Source of the DNA: Streptomyces fagopyri
Lineage (GTDB): Bacteria; Actinomycetota; Actinomycetes; Streptomycetales; Streptomycetaceae
NCBI RefSeq assembly: GCF_009498275.1
Contig: NZ_CP045643.1
Span: 7,440,001 to 7,504,000, forward strand
Direction of reading: 5' to 3'
DNA: 64,000 nucleotides
Shown: in pieces, positions 55,480 to 64,000 of the stretch
How the letters are laid out: each line of letters begins with the position of its first letter
How positions within the stretch are numbered: the stretch's first letter is position 1
Translations under genes and position numbers: made by a program
The notes under the pieces: generated by a model
The model's input: the letters and a program-made list of their open reading frames with translations, nothing else
What the model was told of the DNA's origin: nothing
Databases searched by the model: none

Positions 55480-56402
55480 CCAGCCTCCGGGACAGGCTGG
55501 TGGACGGGGCGTACGCGCTCGGCTGGAGCGCCGTCAAGACGCTCCCGGAGCCGGTCGCCGTGCGCCTCGGCCGCACCGTCGCGGACCTCGCCTGGCGCAA
55601 ACGCGGCAAGGGCGTACTGCGCCTGGAGAGCAACTACGCCCGCGTCGTGCCCGACGCGGGCCCGGAGCGGCTCGCGGAGCTCTCGCGGGCCGGCATGCGC
55701 TCGTACCTGCGCTACTGGATGGAGTCCTTCCGGCTTCCCGCCTGGAGCCGGGAACGCGTACGGACGGGCTTCGACCCCAGGGACGCGCATTACCTGAGGG
55801 ACGGCATCGCCTCCGACCGGGGCGTCATCCTCGCCCTCCCGCACATGGGCAACTGGGACCTCGCGGGCGCGTGGGTCACCACCGAGCTGGAGACGCCGTT
55901 CACCACCGTGGCCGAGCGGCTCAAGCCGGAATCGCTGTACGACCGCTTCGTCGCCTACCGCGAGGGCCTCGGCATGGAGGTCCTCCCGCACAGCGGCGGC
56001 ACCGCGTTCGGCACCCTGGCCCGGCGGCTGCGCGACGGGGGCCTGGTCTGCCTGGTCGCCGAACGCGACCTGTCCGCGTCCGGCGTCGAGGTCAAGTTCT
56101 TCGGAGAGGCCACCCGGATGCCCGCGGGCCCCGCGCTGCTGGCCCAGCAGACCGGCGCGCTGCTCCTGCCGGTGACACTCTGGTACGACGACTCTCCCGT
56201 GATGCGGGGTCGTGTGCATCCCCCCGTCGAGGTCCCCGAGACAGGTACCCGGGCCGAGAAGACGTCTGTCATGACACAGGCGCTGGCCGATGCCTTCGCC
56301 ACGGGTATTTCCGACCATCCGGAGGACTGGCACATGCTTCAGCGCCTGTGGCTCGCCGACCTGGAGCCCCGCCCCGAACCGTCCGACGGGGAGCGGCCGT
56401 GA
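55476..56402 (+). CDS. patA: PIM acyltransferase (PatA-like, lauroyl/LPLAT superfamily)
   Basis: 308 aa from GTG overlapping the previous stop (GTGA). The catalytic motif HMGNWD (His123, Asp128) and the later AERDLSASGVEVKFFGEATRMPAGPALLA match the HtrB/PatA acyltransferases. It should move an acyl chain from acyl-CoA to mannose of PI mono-mannoside at the inner face of the membrane. The stop overlaps pimA (GTGA). The gene order synthase-acyltransferase-PimA is as in mycobacteria. Confidence 0.88.
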   Translation: MTSLRDRLVDGAYALGWSAVKTLPEPVAVRLGRTVADLAWRKRGKGVLRLESNYARVVPDAGPERLAELSRAGMRSYLRYWMESFRLPAWSRERVRTGFDPRDAHYLRDGIASDRGVILALPHMGNWDLAGAWVTTELETPFTTVAERLKPESLYDRFVAYREGLGMEVLPHSGGTAFGTLARRLRDGGLVCLVAERDLSASGVEVKFFGEATRMPAGPALLAQQTGALLLPVTLWYDDSPVMRGRVHPPVEVPETGTRAEKTSVMTQALADAFATGISDHPEDWHMLQRLWLADLEPRPEPSDGERP

Positions 56403-57559
56403 AGATCGGCATCGTCTGCCCGTACTCGTGGGACGTACCGGGCGGCGTCCAGTTCCACATCCGCGATCTCGCCGAGCACCTCATCCGCCTCGGCCACGAG
56501 GTCTCCGTCCTCGCCCCCGCGGACGACGAGACACCCCTGCCGCCGTACGTCGTCTCGGCGGGCCGCGCGGTGCCGGTGCCCTACAACGGTTCCGTGGCAC
56601 GCCTGAACTTCGGCTTCCTGTCGGCGGCCCGGGTACGGCGCTGGCTGCACGACGGCACCTTCGACGTGATCCACATCCACGAACCGACCTCGCCGTCCCT
56701 GGGACTGCTCGCGTGCTGGGCCGCGCAGGGACCCATCGTCGCCACCTTCCACACCTCCAACCCGCGCTCCCGGGCGATGATCGCCGCGTACCCGATCCTG
56801 CAACCCGCGCTGGAGAAGATCAGCGCGCGGATCGCCGTGAGCGAGTACGCGCGACGCACCCTCGTCGAACACCTGGGCGGCGACGCGGTCGTCATCCCGA
56901 ACGGCGTCGACGTCGACTTCTTCGCCCGTGCCAAGCCCCAGCAGGAGTGGCAGGGCGACACCCTCGGGTTCATCGGCCGCATCGACGAACCCCGCAAGGG
57001 CCTGCCCGTCCTCATGAAGGCGCTCCCCAAGATCCTCGCCGAACGCCCGGCGACCAGACTCCTGGTCGCCGGCCGGGGCGACGAGGAGGAGGCCGTCGAG
57101 TCGCTGCCCGTCGAGATGCGCTCCCGCGTCGAGTTCCTCGGCATGATCAGCGACGAGGACAAGGCCCGCTTCCTGCGCAGCGTCGACGTGTACGTGGCAC
57201 CCAACACCGGGGGCGAGAGCTTCGGGATCATCCTGGTGGAGGCCATGTCCGCGGGGGCGCCGGTGCTGGCCTCCGACCTCGACGCGTTCGCGCAGGTGCT
57301 CGACCAGGGGGCGGCCGGGGAACTGTTCGCCAACGAGGACGCCGACGCGCTGGCCGCATCCGCCGTACGCCTGCTCGGCGACCCCGAGCGCCGCGCCGAA
57401 CTGCGGGTCCGGGGCAGCGCTCACGTACGGCGCTTCGACTGGTCCACGGTCGGCGCCGACATCCTGTCCGTGTACGAGACGGTGACGGACGGGGCGGCGG
57501 CGGTCGCGGCGGACGAACGGACGGGGCTGCGGGCACGGTTCGGACTGGCGCGGGAGTGA
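56399..57559 (+). CDS. pimA: Phosphatidylinositol alpha-mannosyltransferase PimA
   Basis: 386 aa from a GTG overlapping the previous stop. GT-B fold glycosyltransferase 4: N-terminal GGVQFHIRDLAEHLIRLGHEV (about 14-34), HIHEPTSPSLGLLA, and the GDP-sugar site NTGGESFGIILVEAMSAGAPV (about 270-290) with the E-x7-E pattern. It adds the first mannose from GDP-mannose to phosphatidylinositol at the membrane. It ends a three-gene coupled operon; a leaderless small gene follows after 105 bp. Confidence 0.93.
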   Translation: MKIGIVCPYSWDVPGGVQFHIRDLAEHLIRLGHEVSVLAPADDETPLPPYVVSAGRAVPVPYNGSVARLNFGFLSAARVRRWLHDGTFDVIHIHEPTSPSLGLLACWAAQGPIVATFHTSNPRSRAMIAAYPILQPALEKISARIAVSEYARRTLVEHLGGDAVVIPNGVDVDFFARAKPQQEWQGDTLGFIGRIDEPRKGLPVLMKALPKILAERPATRLLVAGRGDEEEAVESLPVEMRSRVEFLGMISDEDKARFLRSVDVYVAPNTGGESFGIILVEAMSAGAPVLASDLDAFAQVLDQGAAGELFANEDADALAASAVRLLGDPERRAELRVRGSAHVRRFDWSTVGADILSVYETVTDGAAAVAADERTGLRARFGLARE

Positions 57560-57664
57560 GTGCGGGGGAGTGGCGCAGGACGGCGCGGACGCCCCTCTCC
57601 GCGGCGGACCCGCGCGCGGGGGACGTGAGGGACGGGTGACCACGCCCGAGTAGCCTTGCGGCCC

Positions 57665-58210
57665 GTGACCGCAACCTTGATCTGGATCCTCGTCGGCCTC
57701 GCCGCGATCGGCCTCTACCTGAGCTGGACCGCGGGGCGTCTCGACCGGCTGCACGCCCGGATCGACGCCGCGCGCGCCGCACTCGACGCGCAGCTGCTGC
57801 GCCGTGCCTCGGTCGCCCAGGAACTGGCCACCTCCGGGGTGCTCGACCCGGCCGCCTCGATCGTGCTGTACGAGGCGGCGCATGCGGCCAGACAGGCGGA
57901 GGAGGAACAGCGTGAGGTCGCCGAGAGCGAGCTGAGCCAGGCCCTGCGGGCCGTTTTCGGAGAGGTGCAGCAGGTCGAGGCGGTGCGGGAGGCGCCGGGC
58001 GGGGACGCGGCGGCGAGTGAGCTGGCGCAGGCGGTGCGACGGGTGCCGATGGCCCGGCGGTTCCACAACGACGCGGTGCGGGCGGCGCGGGCGCTGCGGA
58101 GGCATCGCAAGGTGCGGTGGTTCCGGCTGGCCGGTCACGCGCGGTTCCCGATGGCGTTCGAGATGGACGACGAGCCGCCCACCGCGTTGGCCGACCGGCC
58201 CACCACCTGA
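57665..58210 (+). CDS. Membrane-anchored coiled-coil (LemA-like) protein
   Basis: 181 aa from GTG at 57665, 8 nt after a -10 TAGCCT (57651-57656), so probably leaderless. A single N-terminal helix (LIWILVGLAAIGLYLSWTAG) is followed by a long Ala/Arg/Glu-rich helical region (LHARIDAARAALDAQLLRRASVAQEL, EAAHAARQAEEEQREVAESEL) and a basic RFHNDAVRAARALRRHR. The layout resembles LemA-type proteins, but the match is loose. The function is unknown. Confidence 0.7.
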   Translation: MTATLIWILVGLAAIGLYLSWTAGRLDRLHARIDAARAALDAQLLRRASVAQELATSGVLDPAASIVLYEAAHAARQAEEEQREVAESELSQALRAVFGEVQQVEAVREAPGGDAAASELAQAVRRVPMARRFHNDAVRAARALRRHRKVRWFRLAGHARFPMAFEMDDEPPTALADRPTT

Positions 58211-58304
58211 CCCACGGACTCCGCCGGCCGACCCGGCCCACCACCGGGGCCCGCCCCCGCCTCGCCGTCCCTGAGGGCTCCCCGGACCCCCGCGTCGGCC
58301 TCAA

Positions 58305-58436
58305 GGGCCTTGTCCTCGAACACGGGACGGGCTGAGGGCCCGGGCGGCGCCGCGAGGTCGATGCCCGGAGCCGATGCCGAACCATCCGGCGCGGGCGCGC
58401 ACCTTCAGCCCGTCCGGCGTTTGAGGACGAGCCCTT
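58305..58436. repeat. Inverted pair of the dispersed Streptomyces intergenic repeat
   Basis: The 58405-58436 copy begins TCAGCCCGTCCGGCGTTTGA and continues GGACGAGCCC. A diverged reverse-complement copy lies at 58305-58335 (ending GGGACGGGCTGA). The pair flanks 69 bp and could fold into a long imperfect hairpin. I recall this sequence, followed by GGGGTCTGGGGG as here, from many intergenic sites in streptomycetes. Confidence 0.6.
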
Positions 58437-58571
58437 CGGGCGATGGCCGGGGTCCAGGGGGGCGGCAGCCCCTTGGCGGGGGGTCTGGGGGCGGAGCCTC
58501 CAGGGGGAGGATGGGTCGGGTAGGGGCGGCGGAGGCGAAAAATGAGCCACCGGGTCCCCATTGGCCCTTGC

Positions 58572-58587
58572 AGTGGACTGGTCCACT
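58572..58587 (+). promoter_or_regulatory. Palindromic PdxR-type operator before pdxS
   Basis: AGTGGACTGGTCCACT is a perfect inverted repeat, 51 bp before pdxS. The half site AGTGGAC matches the AGTGGWCTA motif described for MocR/PdxR regulators. It lies between a possible -35 TTGCAG (58568-58573) and -10-like TTACCT (58592-58597). The regulator gene is not in this window. Confidence 0.6.
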
Positions 58588-58638
58588 CCCGTTACCTCGG
58601 TGCTGCAGAAACCCTCTTTCACCGAGTGAGGTCAACCC

Positions 58639-59562
58639 GTGTCCAGCACGCTCCCCACCCCCGCCCGCCCCGAAGACAACGCGGCGACCGGCACCGCCCG
58701 AGTGAAGCGCGGCATGGCCGAGCAGCTCAAGGGCGGCGTGATCATGGACGTCGTCACCCCCGAACAGGCGAAGATCGCCGAGGACGCGGGCGCCGTCGCC
58801 GTCATGGCCCTGGAGCGGGTCCCGGCCGACATCCGCAAGGACGGCGGCGTGGCCCGGATGTCCGACCCGGACATGATCGAGGGCATCATCGAAGCCGTCT
58901 CGATCCCCGTCATGGCCAAGTCCCGCATCGGCCACTTCGTCGAGGCCCAGGTCCTGCAGTCCCTCGGCGTCGACTACATCGACGAGTCCGAGGTCCTCAC
59001 CCCGGCCGACGAGGTCAACCACTCCGACAAGTGGGCGTTCACGACCCCCTTCGTCTGCGGTGCGACCAACCTGGGCGAGGCCCTGCGCCGTATCGCCGAG
59101 GGTGCCGCCATGATCCGCTCCAAGGGCGAGGCCGGCACCGGCAACGTCGTCGAGGCCGTCCGCCACCTGCGCCAGATCAAGAACGAGATCGCCAGGCTGC
59201 GCGGCTACGACAACAATGAGCTGTACGCCGCGGCCAAGGAACTGCGCGCCCCGTACGAGATCGTCAAGGAGGTCGCCGAACTCGGCAAGCTCCCGGTGGT
59301 CCTGTTCTCCGCGGGCGGCGTCGCCACTCCCGCCGACGCGGCGCTGATGCGCCAGCTCGGTGCCGAGGGCGTCTTCGTCGGCTCCGGCATCTTCAAATCC
59401 GGTGACCCGGCCAAGCGCGCCGCCGCCATCGTGAAGGCCACCACCTTCTACGACGACCCGAAGATCATCGCGGACGCGTCCCGCAACCTGGGCGAGGCCA
59501 TGGTCGGCATCAACTGCGACACCCTCCCCGAGGCCGAGCGCTACGCCAACCGCGGCTGGTAG
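58639..59562 (+). CDS. pdxS: Pyridoxal 5'-phosphate synthase, PdxS subunit
   Basis: 307 aa from GTG at 58639. The TIM-barrel residues are plain: GGVIMDVVT, Lys94 in [10 protein letters not shown], and Lys162 in [10 protein letters not shown]. With PdxT it makes PLP from ribose 5-phosphate, glyceraldehyde 3-phosphate and ammonia. The N-terminal 25 residues are an extension of low conservation. pdxT follows 12 bp later, so the two subunits are co-transcribed. A PdxR-type palindrome lies upstream. Confidence 0.97.
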   Translation: MSSTLPTPARPEDNAATGTARVKRGMAEQLKGGVIMDVVTPEQAKIAEDAGAVAVMALERVPADIRKDGGVARMSDPDMIEGIIEAVSIPVMAKSRIGHFVEAQVLQSLGVDYIDESEVLTPADEVNHSDKWAFTTPFVCGATNLGEALRRIAEGAAMIRSKGEAGTGNVVEAVRHLRQIKNEIARLRGYDNNELYAAAKELRAPYEIVKEVAELGKLPVVLFSAGGVATPADAALMRQLGAEGVFVGSGIFKSGDPAKRAAAIVKATTFYDDPKIIADASRNLGEAMVGINCDTLPEAERYANRGW

Positions 59563-59574
59563 GACAGACCACTC

Positions 59575-60177
59575 ATGAGCACCCCCGTCATAGGCGTCCT
59601 GGCCCTCCAGGGTGACGTACGGGAGCACCTCATCGCCCTGGCCGCGGCCGACGCCGTGGCCAGGGCGGTGCGGCGCCCCGAGGAACTCGCCGAGGTGGAT
59701 GGCCTGGTCATCCCCGGCGGCGAGTCCACGACCATCTCCAAGCTGGCCCACCTGTTCGGCATGATGGAGCCCCTGCGCGCGCGTGTGCGCGACGGCATGC
59801 CCGTGTACGGCACCTGCGCCGGCATGATCATGCTCGCCGACAAGATCCTCGACCCGCGCTCGGGGCAGGAGACGATCGGCGGCATCGACATGATCGTGCG
59901 CCGCAACGCCTTCGGGCGCCAGAACGAGTCCTTCGAGGCGGCGGTCGACGTCGAGGGCGTCGACGGCGATCCCGTCGAGGGCGTCTTCATCCGCGCCCCC
60001 TGGGTCGAGTCCGTGGGCGCGGAGGCCGAGGTGCTGGCCACGCACGAGGGTCACATCGTCGCCGTGCGCCAGGGCAACGCGCTGGCCACGTCCTTCCACC
60101 CGGAATTGACCGGAGACCACCGCGTGCACGGCCTGTTCGTCGACATGGTGCGCGCGAACCGGACACCCGGCTCCTAG
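59575..60177 (+). CDS. pdxT: Pyridoxal 5'-phosphate synthase, glutaminase subunit PdxT
   Basis: 200 aa, ATG at 59575, 12 bp after pdxS. The class I glutaminase triad is present: Cys81 in GTCAGM, and His in SFHPEL with Glu near the C-terminus. PGGEST binds glutamine. It strips ammonia from glutamine and passes it to PdxS in a 12+12 complex. yebC follows 76 bp later. Confidence 0.96.
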   Translation: MSTPVIGVLALQGDVREHLIALAAADAVARAVRRPEELAEVDGLVIPGGESTTISKLAHLFGMMEPLRARVRDGMPVYGTCAGMIMLADKILDPRSGQETIGGIDMIVRRNAFGRQNESFEAAVDVEGVDGDPVEGVFIRAPWVESVGAEAEVLATHEGHIVAVRQGNALATSFHPELTGDHRVHGLFVDMVRANRTPGS

Positions 60178-60253
60178 TAGGATCTGGGGGTCCCCAGGCT
60201 CTTGAAGCGTGGGGGCGTTCGTACAGGATGGGTTACGCGAAGGAGACAGGCAG

Positions 60254-61006
60254 ATGTCCGGCCACTCTAAATGGGCTACGACGAAGCACAAGAAGGCCGT
60301 GATCGACGCCAAGCGCGGCAAGCTCTTCGCGAAGATGATCAAGAACATCGAGGTCGCGGCCCGCACGGGCGGCGCCGACGTGTCCGGCAACCCGACGCTC
60401 TTCGACGCCATCCAGAAGGCCAAGAAGAGCTCGGTCCCGAACAAGAACATCGACTCGGCGGTCAAGCGTGGCGCCGGCCTCGAAGCCGGTGGCGCCGACT
60501 ACGAGACGATCATGTACGAGGGTTACGGCCCGAACGGTGTCGCGGTGCTCATCGAGTGCCTCACCGACAACCGTAACCGCGCCGCTTCGGACGTCCGCGT
60601 CGCCATGACCCGCAACGGCGGCAACATGGCCGACCCGGGTTCGGTGTCGTACCTCTTCAACCGCAAGGGCGTCGTCATCGTCCCCAAGGGCGAACTGACC
60701 GAGGACGACGTCCTGGGCGCCGTGCTCGACGCGGGTGCCGAGGAGGTCAACGACCTCGGTGAGTCCTTCGAGGTCATCTCCGAGGCGACCGACCTGGTCG
60801 CCGTGCGCACCGCACTCCAGGGCGCCGGGATCGACTACGACTCCGCTGACGCCAACTTCGTCCCGACCATGCAGGTCGAACTGGACGAGGACGGCGCCCG
60901 GAAGATCTTCAAGCTGATCGACGCGCTCGAGGACAGCGACGACGTGCAGAACGTCTTCGCCAACTTCGACGTCAGCGACGAGGTCATGGAGAAGGTCGAC
61001 GCCTGA
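60254..61006 (+). CDS. yebC: YebC/PmpR-family regulator (TACO1 type)
   Basis: 250 aa from ATG at 60254 (AAGGAG upstream; the longer frame from 60209 is not needed). It begins [27 protein letters not shown], the invariant YebC opening, and contains [14 protein letters not shown] and the three-domain layout. YebC proteins act as transcription regulators or aid ribosomes on proline runs. Location before ruvC is conserved in many bacteria. A hairpin separates it from ruvC. Confidence 0.95.
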   Translation: MSGHSKWATTKHKKAVIDAKRGKLFAKMIKNIEVAARTGGADVSGNPTLFDAIQKAKKSSVPNKNIDSAVKRGAGLEAGGADYETIMYEGYGPNGVAVLIECLTDNRNRAASDVRVAMTRNGGNMADPGSVSYLFNRKGVVIVPKGELTEDDVLGAVLDAGAEEVNDLGESFEVISEATDLVAVRTALQGAGIDYDSADANFVPTMQVELDEDGARKIFKLIDALEDSDDVQNVFANFDVSDEVMEKVDA

Positions 61007-61021
61007 GCCGCCGACAGCCGA

Positions 61022-61053
61022 ACGGGCCGACGGGACACACCCCGTCGGCCCGT
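61022..61053 (+). terminator. Hairpin between yebC and ruvC
   Basis: A perfect 13-bp stem (61022-61034 with 61041-61053) closes ACACAC, 16 bp after the yebC stop and followed by CGCTTTG. It probably ends the pdxST-yebC transcript. Confidence 0.75.
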
Positions 61054-61136
61054 CGCTTTGTCAGTGGCACCCGATAGCCTGCACGAACAGCTGTCACCCG
61101 CGGGTGACCGGGGGAGATCGACGAAGGGGGACCGGG

Positions 61137-61730
61137 GTGCGGGTACTGGGTGTCGACCCGGGGCTGACCCGATGCGGTGTCGGCGTGGTCGAAGGAGTCG
61201 CGGGCCAGCCCCTGACCATGCGCGGTGTCGGCGTCGTACGCACCCCCGCGGACGCCGAGTTGGGCCTGCGCCTCGTCGCCGTCGAGCAGGGCATCGAGCG
61301 GTGGCTCGACGAGTACGCGCCCGAATGCGTCGCGGTGGAGCGGGTGTTCAGCCAGCACAACGTCCGTACGGTGATGGGCACCGCCCAGGCCAGCGCCGTC
61401 GCCATGCTCTGTGCCGCCCGGCGCGGCATCCCCGTCGCCCTGCACACCCCGAGCGAGGTCAAGGCCGCCGTCACCGGCAACGGACGCGCGGACAAGGCCC
61501 AGGTCGGGGCGATGGTCACCCGGCTGCTCAGGCTCGACGCGCCGCCCAAGCCGGCCGACGCCGCCGACGCCCTCGCGCTGGCGATCTGTCACATCTGGCG
61601 CGCACCCGCCCAGAACCGACTCCAGCAGGCCGTCGCGCAGAACCGACTCCAGCAGGCGGCCGCCCCGCACGCGGCGCGAGCTGCGTCGCAGGCCGCACCG
61701 CACCACGCATCGAAAGGCCGTACCGCATGA
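61137..61730 (+). CDS. ruvC: Crossover junction endodeoxyribonuclease RuvC
   Basis: 197 aa from GTG at 61137 (GAAGGGGGA upstream). Catalytic acids: Asp in [12 protein letters not shown] (about 7), Glu in [10 protein letters not shown] (about 68) and the Asp pair in [14 protein letters not shown] (about 141-148). It nicks Holliday junctions after RuvAB branch migration. The C-terminus beyond about 160 is an unusual Gln/Ala tail with a 9-residue repeat ([18 protein letters not shown]). It overlaps ruvA by ATGA. Confidence 0.95.
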   Translation: MRVLGVDPGLTRCGVGVVEGVAGQPLTMRGVGVVRTPADAELGLRLVAVEQGIERWLDEYAPECVAVERVFSQHNVRTVMGTAQASAVAMLCAARRGIPVALHTPSEVKAAVTGNGRADKAQVGAMVTRLLRLDAPPKPADAADALALAICHIWRAPAQNRLQQAVAQNRLQQAAAPHAARAASQAAPHHASKGRTA

Positions 61731-62335
61731 TCGCCTTCGTCAGCGGCCCGGTCGCCGCCCTCGCCCCCGACTCGGCGGTGGTGGAGGTCGGCGGCATCGG
61801 CATCGCCGTCCAGTGCACTCCGGGCACCCTCGCCACGCTCCGCACCGGCCGGCCGGCCCGGCTCGCCACCTCCCTGGTGGTCCGCGAGGACTCCCTGACC
61901 CTGTACGGCTTCGCGGACGACGACGAGCGCGGGACCTTCGAGCTGCTGCAGACCGCGAGTGGTGTCGGTCCACGCCTCGCCCAGGCCATGCTGGCCGTGC
62001 ACACCCCCGACGCCCTGCGACGCGCGATCGCCACGGGTGACGAGAAGGCACTCACCGCCGTCCCCGGCATCGGCAAGCGGGGAGCCCAGAAACTCCTGCT
62101 GGAGCTCAAGGACCGGCTCGGCGCGCCGCTCGGCACCGGCACCGGGATCGGCGCCCCGGTCAGCACCGGCTGGCGCGAGCAGCTGCACGCCGCGCTGATC
62201 GGCCTCGGATACTCCACCCGAGAGGCCGACGAGGCGGTCTCCGCGGTCGCCCCGCAGGCCGAGGCCGAGGAGGGCGCACCCCAGGTGGGCAGGCTCCTGA
62301 AGGCCGCCCTGCAGACCCTCAACCGCGCCCGCTGA
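61727..62335 (+). CDS. ruvA: Holliday junction branch migration protein RuvA
   Basis: 202 aa from ATG overlapping the ruvC stop. The N-terminal OB domain ([28 protein letters not shown]) is followed by helix-hairpin-helix motifs ([13 protein letters not shown] and [18 protein letters not shown]), then a Gly-rich linker and the C-terminal RuvB-binding domain ([17 protein letters not shown]). RuvA tetramers hold the junction for RuvB. ruvB follows after 78 bp. Confidence 0.96.
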   Translation: MIAFVSGPVAALAPDSAVVEVGGIGIAVQCTPGTLATLRTGRPARLATSLVVREDSLTLYGFADDDERGTFELLQTASGVGPRLAQAMLAVHTPDALRRAIATGDEKALTAVPGIGKRGAQKLLLELKDRLGAPLGTGTGIGAPVSTGWREQLHAALIGLGYSTREADEAVSAVAPQAEAEEGAPQVGRLLKAALQTLNRAR

Positions 62336-62413
62336 CCCGGCGGCCCACCGCCCGGCCCGACCGGCGCCCACCGACCCACCGGCCGACCACCACCACACCG
62401 CGAGGCACACGCA

Positions 62414-63484
62414 ATGAACTGGGACGACACGACCGACGAGACAGCCGCCGACCGGCTCGTCGGCGCGTCCGCCGACCGTGAGGACCAGGCCGTCGAGGCG
62501 GCCCTGCGGCCCAAGGACCTGGACGAGTTCATCGGCCAGGAGAAGGTCCGCGAGCAGCTCGACCTCGTACTGCGCGCCGCCCGCGCCCGTGGCGCCACCG
62601 CCGACCACGTCCTGCTCTCCGGCGCCCCCGGCCTCGGCAAGACCACCCTCTCGATGATCATCGCGGCCGAGATGGGCGCCCCCATCCGCATCACCAGTGG
62701 CCCCGCCATCCAGCACGCCGGGGACCTCGCCGCGATCCTCTCCTCGCTCCAGGAGGGCGAGGTGTTCTTCCTGGACGAGATCCATCGCATGTCCCGGCCC
62801 GCCGAGGAGATGCTCTACATGGCGATGGAGGACTTCCGCGTCGACGTGATCGTCGGCAAGGGCCCGGGGGCCACCGCGATCCCCCTCGAGCTGCCGCCGT
62901 TCACCCTGGTCGGCGCCACCACCCGGGCAGGACTGCTGCCGCCCCCGCTGCGCGACCGCTTCGGCTTCACCGCGCACATGGAGTTCTACGAGCCCGCCGA
63001 GCTCCAGCGCGTCATCCACCGCTCCGCACATCTCCTCGACGTCGAGATCGGCGCCGAGGGCGCGGCCGAGATCGCCGGCCGTTCCCGGGGCACCCCCCGT
63101 ATCGCCAACCGCCTGCTGCGCCGGGTCCGGGACTACGCGCAGGTCAAGGCCGACGGCATCATCACCCGCGAGATCGCCGCCGCCGCGCTGAAGGTCTACG
63201 AGGTCGACGCCCGAGGTCTCGACCGCCTGGACCGAGGAGTCCTGGAGGCCCTGCTCAAGCTCTTCGGCGGCGGCCCGGTCGGGCTGTCCACGCTCGCGGT
63301 CGCCGTGGGAGAGGAGCGGGAGACCGTGGAGGAGGTCGCCGAGCCCTTCCTGGTGCGCGAGGGACTGCTCGCCCGTACGCCCCGTGGCCGCGTCGCGACT
63401 CCGGCGGCATGGGCCCATCTCGGTCTCACCCCGCCCCAGCGGACCATGGGGGGAAACGGACAAGGGGACCTGTTCGGGGCGTGA
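62414..63484 (+). CDS. ruvB: Holliday junction branch migration helicase RuvB
   Basis: 356 aa, ATG at 62414. AAA+ motor: Walker [10 protein letters not shown] (about 70-78), Walker B FFLDEIHR (about 119-126), sensor 1 LVGATTRAG, arginine finger region LRDRFG, and a C-terminal winged helix ([20 protein letters not shown]). It pumps DNA through the junction. The last 15 residues are a Gly/Asn-rich tail. yajC follows 163 bp later. Confidence 0.97.
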   Translation: MNWDDTTDETAADRLVGASADREDQAVEAALRPKDLDEFIGQEKVREQLDLVLRAARARGATADHVLLSGAPGLGKTTLSMIIAAEMGAPIRITSGPAIQHAGDLAAILSSLQEGEVFFLDEIHRMSRPAEEMLYMAMEDFRVDVIVGKGPGATAIPLELPPFTLVGATTRAGLLPPPLRDRFGFTAHMEFYEPAELQRVIHRSAHLLDVEIGAEGAAEIAGRSRGTPRIANRLLRRVRDYAQVKADGIITREIAAAALKVYEVDARGLDRLDRGVLEALLKLFGGGPVGLSTLAVAVGEERETVEEVAEPFLVREGLLARTPRGRVATPAAWAHLGLTPPQRTMGGNGQGDLFGA

Positions 63485-63647
63485 CGGCGCGGGCACTCGC
63501 GGGGTCAGGAACCCCGGTGCCATGCTGAGCGTTGTTCCCTGAGTGCGGACTCGCTTAGACTCCGCCGATGCCGCCCTAGTCGGCGTCATGCATACCCCCA
63601 TCCAGCAGGCCGCTCACCATCGCGGTCGAAGAAGGAAGTTCCGACCC

Positions 63648-64000
63648 GTGAGTCTCGTGACCCTCCTCCCGTTCATCGTGCTCATCGGGGCCATGTTCCT
63701 GATGACCCGGTCTGCCAAGAAGAAGCAGCAGCAGGCTGCTTCCATGCGCAACGAGCTGCAGCCCGGCTCCGGCGTGCGCACGATCGGTGGCATGTACGCC
63801 ACGGTGAAGGAGGTCAACGAAGACTCGGTCCTTCTTGACGCGGGCCCCGGCGTGGACCTCCTCTTCGCGAAGAACTCGATCGGCGCCGTCCTCACCGACG
63901 ACGAGTACAACCGCATCGTCCACGGCATCGAGCACGACCTCGAGGCCGACGGCTCGGTTGTCCCGGACGACGCCTCCTCCCTCACCGAGACCGACGAGCC
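63648..64000 (+). CDS. yajC: Preprotein translocase subunit YajC (3' end beyond window)
   Basis: At least 117 aa from GTG at 63648 (GAAGGAAG upstream); the frame is open to the window edge. A single N-terminal helix (LVTLLPFIVLIGAMFLMT) precedes the basic AKKKQQQAASMRNELQPG and the conserved VRTIGGMYATVKEV. YajC binds SecD/SecF and AcrB-like pumps in the Sec pathway. In many genomes secD and secF follow, but they are outside this window. An acidic tail (LTETDEP) has begun. Confidence 0.92.
   Translation, partial: MSLVTLLPFIVLIGAMFLMTRSAKKKQQQAASMRNELQPGSGVRTIGGMYATVKEVNEDSVLLDAGPGVDLLFAKNSIGAVLTDDEYNRIVHGIEHDLEADGSVVPDDASSLTETDE

Overview
This window is a 64 kb piece of a Streptomyces (or very close relative) chromosome. 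The G+C content is very high and codon third positions are almost always G or C. GTG and TTG starts are common, and many genes have a -10 hexamer about 7 nt before the start codon, which suggests leaderless mRNAs. The sporulation gene ssgB, the actinobacterial PI/PIM lipid operon, and the pdxST, yebC, ruvCAB, yajC order all fit. From memory, the gene order resembles a core-chromosome block of S. coelicolor; this was not checked against a database. No insertion sequence, prophage, CRISPR array or secondary-metabolite cluster was seen.

Layout. 1-6.1 kb: two tandem copies of a two-gene redox module (ferric-reductase-like membrane flavocytochrome plus exported FMN-binding protein), divergent from a two-component system whose response regulator is broken by a frameshift. 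6.2-10.4 kb: L,D-transpeptidase, flavin oxidoreductase, and argG-argH behind ARG boxes. 10.4-18.9 kb: aldo/keto reductase, TetR/MFS efflux pair, acyltransferase, secreted glycerophosphodiesterase, sigma-like protein, acetyltransferase, a small membrane-protein pair and a HAD phosphatase. 18.9-22 kb: metNIQ methionine importer behind a 28-codon Met/Cys-ended leader peptide. 22-31 kb: acetyltransferase, then corrin genes cobL, a very large BluB-CobT fusion, cobA, and an rRNA methyltransferase. 31-36 kb: Ser/Thr kinase, small proteins, a kinase-fold phosphotransferase and five minus-strand tRNAs.

36-45.5 kb: pabB-pabC (folate), acetyltransferase, DsbA-like protein, small membrane proteins, CGNR zinc-finger protein, ssgB, two tRNA-Val(CAC) genes around a polyketide-cyclase-like gene and an unidentified coding remnant, and a DnaQ-like exonuclease. 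45.6-52 kb: a two-gene unit of unknown function, thrS, a HIT protein and a large membrane protein. 52-58 kb: an EF-G-like GTPase with a degenerate guanine motif, divergent from the translationally coupled PI/PIM operon (PIP synthase, acyltransferase, PimA). 58-64 kb: pdxS-pdxT behind a PdxR-type operator, yebC, ruvC-ruvA-ruvB and the start of yajC.

The most unusual items are the duplicated flavin electron-transfer module with its split regulator, the Met/Cys leader peptide before metNIQ, the roughly 720-residue low-complexity arm on the BluB-CobT fusion, several GC-rich intergenic minisatellites including a perfect 7-bp array after pabC, and a hairpin whose U-tract faces a strand with no gene. 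Most of the rest is ordinary core chromosome.
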